Assembly: GCA_021307315.1 (NCBI GenBank)
Contig: JAJSPD010000079.1
Location: 62,001-126,000 of the forward strand
Direction: 5' to 3'
Length of the DNA: 64,000 nucleotides
From: Bisporella sp. PMI_857
Taxonomy: Eukaryota; Ascomycota; Leotiomycetes; Helotiales; Helotiaceae
Positions 57,310 through 64,000 of this stretch are shown here, in pieces. The notes under the pieces were generated by a model. The model had not been told where the DNA came from and made no database searches. It worked only from the letters and a program-made list of their open reading frames with translations. The position numbers and the translations under genes were made by a program. Position 1 is the stretch's first letter. Each line of letters opens with the position of its first letter.

Positions 57310-59345
57310 ATGGCCGTGTCGGCGTATGTCAGTGATGTTCTATTGGGTCATGATCTCGCTCGGAGGCTCAGGATGTGGAAGAGGGTTAGGGAGATGAAGA
57401 GAGAGGGGGAGAGGTTGAGGGAGGGAAAGAGGGCGATAAAGAGGTTGAATGAGTTGGCGAGGGAGTTGGTGAGGAAGTTAGTGAGGGATCTGGTGAGGGA
57501 GATGGAGATGGAGAGGGAGGGGAAGAGGTTGAAGAAGTTGGTAAGGGAGTTGGTGAGGGTGAAGGAGAAGGAGAGGGAGATGGAGAGGGAGATGGAGATG
57601 GAGATGGAGATGGAGACGGAGATGGAGTGGGGGTGGGAGAGGGAGAGGGGGCGTGGCTGGGGGTGGGAGTTCAGGTGGGGGGAGAGGGAGAGGGAAAGGA
57701 AGTGCAAGCAGATGGCGATCGATATGGGGCTATCTGCCCGCAGCCCACCCCAACACCTCTGTTCGGCTATTCTCGACAGACTCGAGTGGCTATCCGTAAA
57801 CCGCAGCTGCACGACGGAATCTAAACTTGGCGAACACCGGATCAATGCTAGTATGCTCTCCGATTTTCTCAAAACCGGCCTACTCGAGCCCGAAGGCTTT
57901 CCATTACATGTTTTAGAAGGGATGTTATCCCTGCCATCTGTAGGTCCACCGGCTGATTGAACAAATTATGTTATCCATACTAATATTTAAGAATAGATCA
58001 TACCTGAACTATGTACAAAGTATTGGATACCGCCAGCAAGCGATTTGGACGAGCTTGCGGTTTTAAAGAAGAGAATTTCTCTGCTAGTGAAGGGTTATAA
58101 AGAGCCTACTCGGACGGTTTCGACTTCTGCGGGAAACCGCAAGAATGGACCGAAAGAGAGGTCTGTCCTACCCATAAATTTGAACGGCCAAACCCACCAC
58201 GCGTTAGCAGACACGATGGCGTCCAAGAACGTCATGTCTGAGGAATACGCCGTCTCTATTGGAGCTATTATCGATCGGAGTCCGAGGAAACAACATACGT
58301 TTGTGAATGCTGTTGGGAAGTCTTTCCGATCATTAGGCGAAACGACCATGGAAGTCTCATTCCCTGATGATTCTTCGAGGATCCGGCAGACATTCGCAGT
58401 TGTGAAGAATTGTGCGGCAGCATTGGTCATAGGTGATCCTTTCTTGAGGATGACGGAGACTCTCACGAAATTTCGATATCGTCTAAAAAAGGCAATTCAC
58501 ACGGTGAAGCAGTGCTGGAGGCTGTGTTATATGGATGTTCCTTACCGCCAGATAAGTTGTTCAATCGACGGACATTCTGTCTTCGCAAACGCAGACACCG
58601 GTTCCGAGATTGACTTGGTATCATTAGAGTACGCCAATCGGCGTGGCTGGCACATCGAGAAATTTGGACCGGACGACGGATACGTTGAGCTTGCTGATGG
58701 ATCGATCGTGAAGCTGGCTGGGTGCATCGAAGCCCGGCTGAACATTGGCGGAAAGTCTTCACGGAAAACTTTCCACATCCTGGACAGACTACAGTGCGAT
58801 GCGCTGCTAGGAGACGAAACGCTCTACAGTCTCGATGTTTTCAACCAGCATGAGAGCTTATTCGTGGACCGGGATTTTGTTGACAGGCGTGCTGAATTCC
58901 ACGCAATCAAGTGGAAAGAGAGAGTAAATGACCATGTGAATCAGATCCTGGAAGACAATCTTCCTCAAGAATTTGTGTCTGCAGCGCCATCCCCAGATGC
59001 GAAGAGTCGAAAGCTCTGGAAGCGCCTAGTTGGCATTTCGCCAGAAGAAGAGATGAGAGGCGAGTAACCCCACCCTTTGCCCCCACCCTAAAAACAAAGA
59101 AAAATCGAAAGACAACATCTTGCAGTCCTGACTTCGATCCAGCTTGGGCAGTGGCATTCAAACGCAGCCTCGATATCTACGAGACCGTCGAAACGGACCG
59201 CCAGAATTGGGCCAACAAGCAGATGGAGTCGTTGACTGGGGATGACTTGCGGAGAGCCAAAGACAGCGACGAAGAGAGGAAGCGCCAATACCAAGAGAAA
59301 AAGAATAGAATCTTGGCGCAGCAGCATAATTTCCTGCGTATATAG
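57310..59345 (+). CDS. Protein with low-complexity E/R-rich segment and two tandem retropepsin-like domains
   Basis: The model is partly resolved. An opening frame 57310-57960 ([20 protein letters not shown]) runs into an Arg/Glu/Lys/Met-rich charged stretch (likely helical) and an ordinary segment ([27 protein letters not shown]). A junction I could not fix leads to an exon of about 58039-59063, then by a GT-AG intron to 59126-59345. The second exon has two aspartic-protease-like folds of about 110 residues: [16 protein letters not shown] ... ALVIGDPFL, where the canonical DTG is DTM, and [19 protein letters not shown] ... [10 protein letters not shown], with intact DTGS. The tail is charged ([12 protein letters not shown]). 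Neither reverse transcriptase nor integrase is nearby, so this is probably a domesticated, non-viral retropepsin-like fungal gene. It may also be several genes or a relic. Confidence 0.6.
57364..57712 (+). repeat. C-poor G/A-rich low-complexity tract with a G-quadruplex motif
   Basis: About 350 bp on the plus strand almost free of C, made of gagatgga, gaggga and gttggtgagg words; a short stretch (57580-57620) is a clean 6-bp (gagatg) microsatellite. At 57629-57651 five G, three G, three G and five G are separated by T, AGA and AGA, a canonical quadruplex pattern. It is open in frame on both strands (E/R/M-rich plus, S/I/L-rich minus). Confidence 0.9.
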
Positions 59346-59353
59346 AAGTGTGG

Positions 59354-59541
59354 GTAGTACGGTTCACGGACCCACGTATGACCCACCAGGGTCACGTGGC
59401 CCACACAACCCCATTTTGTAGAATCTAGAGTAGAACCTAATACAACAACAATTACCATATCCACCAAGAGCAAGAGCACGGCCTATAAGCTGTGCCTTTT
59501 GCCCCGTGGAAGGTAAGAACACAGCGAAACCATCAAGAAGG
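59354..59541 (+). repeat. Dispersed repeat family 2, copy 2 (about 190 bp)
   Basis: Same family and orientation as 37598-37793. It begins 9 bp after the stop of the retropepsin-like gene. Confidence 0.85.
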
Positions 59542-59555
59542 GAGTGAAAAAAAGG

Positions 59556-59625
59556 CACTTCGACTATGAAGACCAAAGATAACGACGGAGAGAGGAAACG
59601 CCAGTACCGAGGGGAAGTGAGAACA
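59556..59625 (+). repeat. Decayed second copy of the retropepsin-gene 3' end
   Basis: gaccaaagataacgacggag then agaggaaacgccagtaccga (59571-59610) aligns with gagccaaagacagcgacgaa then gagaggaagcgccaatacca at 59255-59294, which encodes the [11 protein letters not shown] tail. So a stretch carrying the gene tail was duplicated in tandem on both sides of repeat family 2, copy 2. Confidence 0.65.
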
Positions 59626-60756
59626 ACGAATCGTAACCAGGGAGTAAGATATCCTGTGTGGTGAAGGGGAGTGTGGTAAAAGCGGGTTGAATACAAAAGA
59701 TAAACTATCAACCTGGGGGTATTTGCTTCGGGGTTGTCAATATGTTGTGCTTAGAACAGTATCGTCTATAGTTTAAATTGGAAACAAACCGCGACACTAT
59801 GCTATCTTCATAATGCCGCCGAACTTCCCAACCGTATCCCTAAAATTCTGCGAGCCCTACGCCATTCCAATGATCTCAGAATCCCTGTTCATCAAGGTTA
59901 ATGTACATCTTTGATCAAAATAGTTTTCCTCCCATCACTAGGCCTCCCGCTAAATAAGCAAGGAATTTCCCTTCCCTCTCACTAGAGTTTGAGCTTGCAT
60001 CACCCTGTAGGACATTTGTCATCACAGCCGCCCATCCACTTCGGCAGTTTGAGCCCGCTCCTTCTTGATGAACCCGTATCCCACCGTGACAGCTGCATCT
60101 ACTTGAGCGTATCAATTGTGGCGATTGTATTATTCGCCCTTTGTCTAAACAAAGTGAAGAAATTTTCTTCCTCAGGCTTAGGGTTGAGAGGTAGTTTTGT
60201 CCCTAGCCTTGGGTCTCGTCTTCCAATTGGATTGCGTGTTGACGCTTTATTCGCTGCTCTTTTTGCCCACCTTGTTGCCCCACGCTATTGCAGCCAGCGG
60301 ATGTTGGTAATTATTGTTACTGCCCTTTAATAGCTCTTCGTTACTTCCAACCTTTAAATTCCGTTCGGAATAAGAAGGCATCCTATTAATACCGGTGCTT
60401 GCTTGGACTATATGTACGAATGCGCCAAGCCCATAAGTAAAAGACGAGAGCCTGCCCGGCATCCCGGAGGTAGGCCCTTGAACCAGTAGAAAATATAAGC
60501 GGGGAAGGACTATTTTGTTTAGATAAATATAATGTAGAAGCTCAAGGGATATTTACTCCTATCATTGTGATACTATCTAGATGAGGGGCAAATAATCTGA
60601 GAAATTACAGACTAAGTTAATAATGTATCTATATGGGTATTATTTCTATTTTAGTATCCTCTCATATCAGGCTATACTTTTTTGTAGTCAAGGTATTCTT
60701 TGCTGTTTGCAACTAAGATGCTAAACCGTGATCCCCCAGTAATATCTTGCACACAA
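59626..60756. other. Intergenic region
   Basis: No gene recognised; short hydrophobic frames near 60000-60330 have no motif. Confidence 0.4.
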
Positions 60757-61600
60757 GAGGACATGTTGCTGTTATATATCTACTATTGGAGCACGAACCA
60801 GGAGTAGATGCGATAGACAAACTTGGAAATACAGCACTTCATCAAGCTGTGCTAAGCGGCATTTAACTGTATAACAAAAAGAGGCAAACAGCTCTTCATT
60901 CGGCCGCGGCAAAGGGGATAACACTATAGTAGAAATGCTGATGGAAAGCGGGGCTGTAGTGGATACGAAGGACCCGATGAGTTCTACACCACTTTTCAAG
61001 GCAGCTGAGGTTAGGCATGAGAAAGTTGTTAAACCCTCATTGGCCATCGAGCTAACGTAAACGGCGGCAAAGGATATAGGCTGATAATGGGGTTGACTCT
61101 ACTGTTCAAGAACACCTTGAGAATGGAGCTGCCGTCGACAGAAAGTGGTCCGTTCGCCCCACTGGGAATAGCGGCATGTCATGGCCAGAAGCTGTTTTAA
61201 GTTACTAATAAAAAGCAACGCAGACCCCCACGGTCCTCCCGATGGCGAAACACCTCTCTTTTGGGCTGCTTCTCAAGGACACGCCCCCTCGTGAAGATTT
61301 TACTGGATGCTGAACTAGCCATTAATTCGACAGATAAACGCAACGCACCCACACACTTCACAAAGCAGTGCAGAAATTCCGCAGAGAAGTTATGGATGTT
61401 CTGCTTGAAAGAATGGAGGATATAAATTCAAAAACAAAGCTTCCGTATACTCCCTTGATGCTAGCTGCAGAAGGGGGACAAATTGGAATTGTCCAGGCTT
61501 TAGTTAAATATGGGGCAAACACTCGTTGGAAAGGATAAGTTTGGATTGGCGGCAGTGCATAAAGCGTATGCGCGACACAGAGCGGACTTAGCGTCAATCA
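60757..61600 (+). pseudogene. Ankyrin-repeat gene relic
   Basis: Several ankyrin units are readable in shifting frames: GHVAVIYLLLEHEPGVDAID with LGNTALHQAVLSG (about 60760-60865), RQTALHSAAAKG (60888-60925), VEMLMESGAVVDTKD with TPLFKAAEVRHEKVV (60930-61035), and near the end YTPLMLAAEGGQIGIVQALV plus KYGANTRWKG (61445-61540). Stops and frame changes separate them. It is a decayed multi-repeat ankyrin protein; nothing of an N-terminal effector or NACHT domain is visible upstream. Confidence 0.8.
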
Positions 61601-61982
61601 TTGACAATAGCTTTCTGATAGATCTTAATTACGAATAACGCTAGTATTTGAGATTTTCTTAGCTTGGATCTATATAATCGGAACCATCCCCCTCCCCCGC
61701 CCCGAAAGGATAAAATGAGGTCATCAGTAACATCTACTCAGTCACCTGACAGTCTTACCCCTGGCGTAGCTTTTCAGAAATGGCTACTTTAGCGCTGTTT
61801 CTATTAATCAAATTTACCCTTAGAATCGGCGCCTGCTTCGCTTTGGTTCAGCCAAAGCAGGCTTGGTTGGACCGCTCAAACAATAAAATCACTTGGCCAA
61901 ATAAAATCGTGCTTCTAGAGAAAGCTGACTCAATACTGATCAGCTGTACCTAATTTTTTTTACGACTATCAAGTTTACCGTG
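61601..61982. other. Intergenic region
   Basis: No gene. It holds a small inverted pair around 61835-61865 (ctgcttcgctttggttcag / ccaaagcag). Confidence 0.4.
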
Positions 61983-63967
61983 CTACTGGAGGAATATGCG
62001 TTGTAAAGGCACTCTTTCCCATTGCTTGAACTGACTGTGACTCCGATTTAGATACCGTTGAACCTCCATGCAAACCCACGAGTAGCATGGGAATTTGGAC
62101 GGTCTGCTTTTTGGGTCAAGAACACCATTCCTGTAACTCCGCGGCCAGGTATTCAGTGAACCCACTTTGTATTTATGCGGTCTAAGTATCACAAGGTATT
62201 CGCAACCTTGGAGGAAGAAGACTTCATCCCCTTCTTGTACGGTTTTAGTGAGCCGCATCGTGGCTTTCGGAGTTGAGTAATCATCTGTCGTATTATGATT
62301 TGAAGTAGGGATCTCCGGCAAATTATCTTTGCCTTCGCCTATTGTCGCATTCCAGCCCTTCTCTTGGCCGGGTTTAGCAATATTAGTAATTCTCGCAATT
62401 CTGGCTCCTTGTATTTCAAGAACACCATCAGAATACAGTTTTAGAGGACCTTCATATCCAGCATCGTCCTTAGACTGTATCCAATTGCCTTTTGGCTTCA
62501 TCAAGCTCTCTGCCCATTCTCGTGTGATAGTTATTTCGGAGAACCCATCAGTCTGCTCTCTCTCTGATGTTTCCCAATTAGGTAGCCAGCTTGGAATGAC
62601 TGAATCGTCAGTCTCCAAATTCAAGTTTAAAGCCCTAGAGCTCGAAATCACGGGTACAATATCGAAATGCTTGCTAGCTTTTATTGCCAAGACAACAGCG
62701 AGCTGATATACTTGTGATGTTGTGAGGTTATAATCCGGTTGAATAATTTCATCCCTTAATGTTGGGGATGCAAGGCCTAATACACCAAAAACTTTGTCTT
62801 TCGGATCGGTGGCAAGTCGTACTGAAAAAGAACCAAATAGCTCTCGAAGGCACAGCTGCTGAGAATTTCGAGACTGCCACCGAATATCAAGTCCCAAGGA
62901 GTCTTGTCCGTTATGCAAAAGAGCTCTAAATCTATTGACCGAGGCCATGTTGCCAATATAGTTTCTCAACAATGAGAGATCCAGATCAAAACTGTGAGAA
63001 GAGTTTTCCAGTGCGGTATAAACAACTTCTCTGTTGGCACATGCGCTACACGCCTGATCCAATACTCGGAATGACAACGTATACGGCCCGGACATGAAGT
63101 AGAGAGTTTTTGGAAGAATCGTCTCTTGCGCTGTCCATACACGGGACCACCAAGGGACGTTACATATCGGCTCTAAACATTTCATAATAATTCGCAACTC
63201 TTGGGAGACCGCTAGATAGGATTCCATTGCCCAACCCGGCTGATTGAACTCTCGCAATATGTTAAAATGCTGAGAAGCCATTACGCGAAAAGTTCTGAAT
63301 GAATCTGTCAATGACAAATCCATCTCTGCAAATTTCCACTGTACAAATGGCCCCTGTAGCAGGGGGTGATCCTCCGGCAAATTTGGCCACACATTCCGCG
63401 CCTCATGGGTTAGCACGGCCAGATCGGTGTCGGTAATTGAGCGATCTTCGATGGCATCATACAAAGGCTCTTTGACATGTTAAAATTTATTCAGGTATTC
63501 GAAATTTTGAAGGCGTTGTTATATCATAAGTAGAGAAATGCTGTCATACCTGGCGGTCTCTTATCAGACTCCTTAGCACTAGAACCTAGCCATGCTACCG
63601 TCGCGCTAGAATTGCGATAAATATCAGCCATTTTTTTGACCTGCTGGTTCCGCTCTTGAATGTCCTTCTGGTTGATACAAATTGCGTCAATCCATATTAT
63701 TCTCTCTTGCCCCTGGAATCGGAGGGCGCGAAGCGCATCGATAAGGTTTTTGGTCCCTTCGAAATGTAGCCCATTCACTTTGATGGGGAGCGTGATCTGT
63801 GGATCTCCCCAGACATAGGATAGTGCCTGATACTGTGGTCTCTCGGGATCACTGAGAGATAACGTTATTAAGCTACACTCTATTTGATCATCCCAATTTG
63901 TTGCCGGATGAAGGCGCAAAACGCGAATTTCATCTTTATCCAGAGAGAGAGTAGGATTTCCATACAT
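61983..63967 (-). CDS. HET-domain protein 2
   Basis: Two exons, 63967-63550 and 63469-61983, join in phase (1905 nt, 634 aa). The HET domain lies in the N-terminal 200 residues: YQALSYVWGDPQITLPIKV, then RIIWIDAICINQKDIQERNQ and VKKMADIYRNSSATVAWLG, and after the junction VPWWSRVWTAQETILPK. A central TDPKDKVFGVLGLAS motif and DSVIPSWLPNWE follow. Near the C-terminus are GDEVFFLQGCEYLVILRPH and YSWVCMEVQRYL. All marks of the family are present and the gene looks intact. The start MYGNPTLSLDKDEIRVLRLH is only 33 bp from the window edge, so its promoter lies outside. A regulator of non-self recognition or cell death is the usual idea for the family; the partner is unknown. Confidence 0.92.
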
Positions 63968-64000
63968 AGAACCCTCGAGATTAAATGGTTTCGTTGGAGG

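Noticed and set aside
57348..57872. 174-codon minus-strand frame rich in Ser/Leu/Ile
   Set aside because: It is the complement of the G/A-rich low-complexity tract; the plus strand connects to retropepsin exons.
58039..59345. LTR retrotransposon
   Set aside because: Only protease-like domains are present; no reverse transcriptase, RNase H or integrase, and no paired long terminal repeats around it.
1..64000. tRNA or rRNA genes
   Set aside because: I saw no cloverleaf with matching A and B boxes and no rRNA sequence, but I could not run a covariance search, so a tRNA could be missed.

Overview
The window is filamentous ascomycete (Pezizomycotina) nuclear DNA. Most genes carry short GT-AG introns (about 40-190 nt), and the protein families are typical of that group: a highly reducing polyketide synthase, HET-domain proteins, DUF7580- and DUF6594-type proteins, a fungal C2H2 protein paired with an Hsp70-like ATPase, and ankyrin relics. 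A more exact taxonomic placement is not possible from sequence alone. The region looks like an accessory, gene-poor compartment: intact genes are separated by 1-3.5 kb of AT-rich DNA, decayed genes and small inverted-repeat elements.

Left part (1-16.5 kb), secondary metabolism: a complete 15-exon HR-PKS (2386-11191, KS-AT-DH-cMT-ER-KR-ACP, 2580 aa) is followed on the same strand by an intact 11-exon amidase-signature gene (12833-15236, 636 aa). A decayed alpha/beta hydrolase lies between them on the other strand, and a CorA-type transporter pseudogene lies beyond. No cytochrome P450, transporter or regulator was recognised, so this is a minimal or residual cluster.

Middle (17-31 kb): a four-helix membrane protein built from two internal duplications, an ankyrin relic, a four-exon gene for an eight-cysteine secreted protein (22106-22844, minus) that no single reading frame reveals, about 3.4 kb of degenerate DNA, a HET pseudogene cut off at a GGGTT tract, and an intact aldo-keto reductase.

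Centre (31-40 kb): a DUF7580-like protein gene is divergent from a C2H2 zinc-finger gene. The latter runs straight into a damaged Hsp70-like ATPase, possibly by splicing into one transcript. Next comes an FtsJ-type methyltransferase broken by one amber codon.

Right part (40-64 kb): a 150-bp MITE, an orphan NLR/G-protein-type N-terminal-domain protein, two complete HET genes (46683-48904 plus; 61983-63967 minus), a PD-(D/E)XK-like fragment, a second MITE of 218 bp, a tannase relic, a quinone-oxidoreductase-like MDR gene, a DUF6594 gene, a gene joining a purine-rich low-complexity segment to two tandem retropepsin-like domains, and an ankyrin relic.

Two dispersed repeat families link distant points of the window (12.3 kb with 38.1 kb; 37.6 kb with 59.4 kb). 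Gene models were assembled by hand from reading frames and splice signals; where exon lengths sum to an exact codon multiple this is stated.
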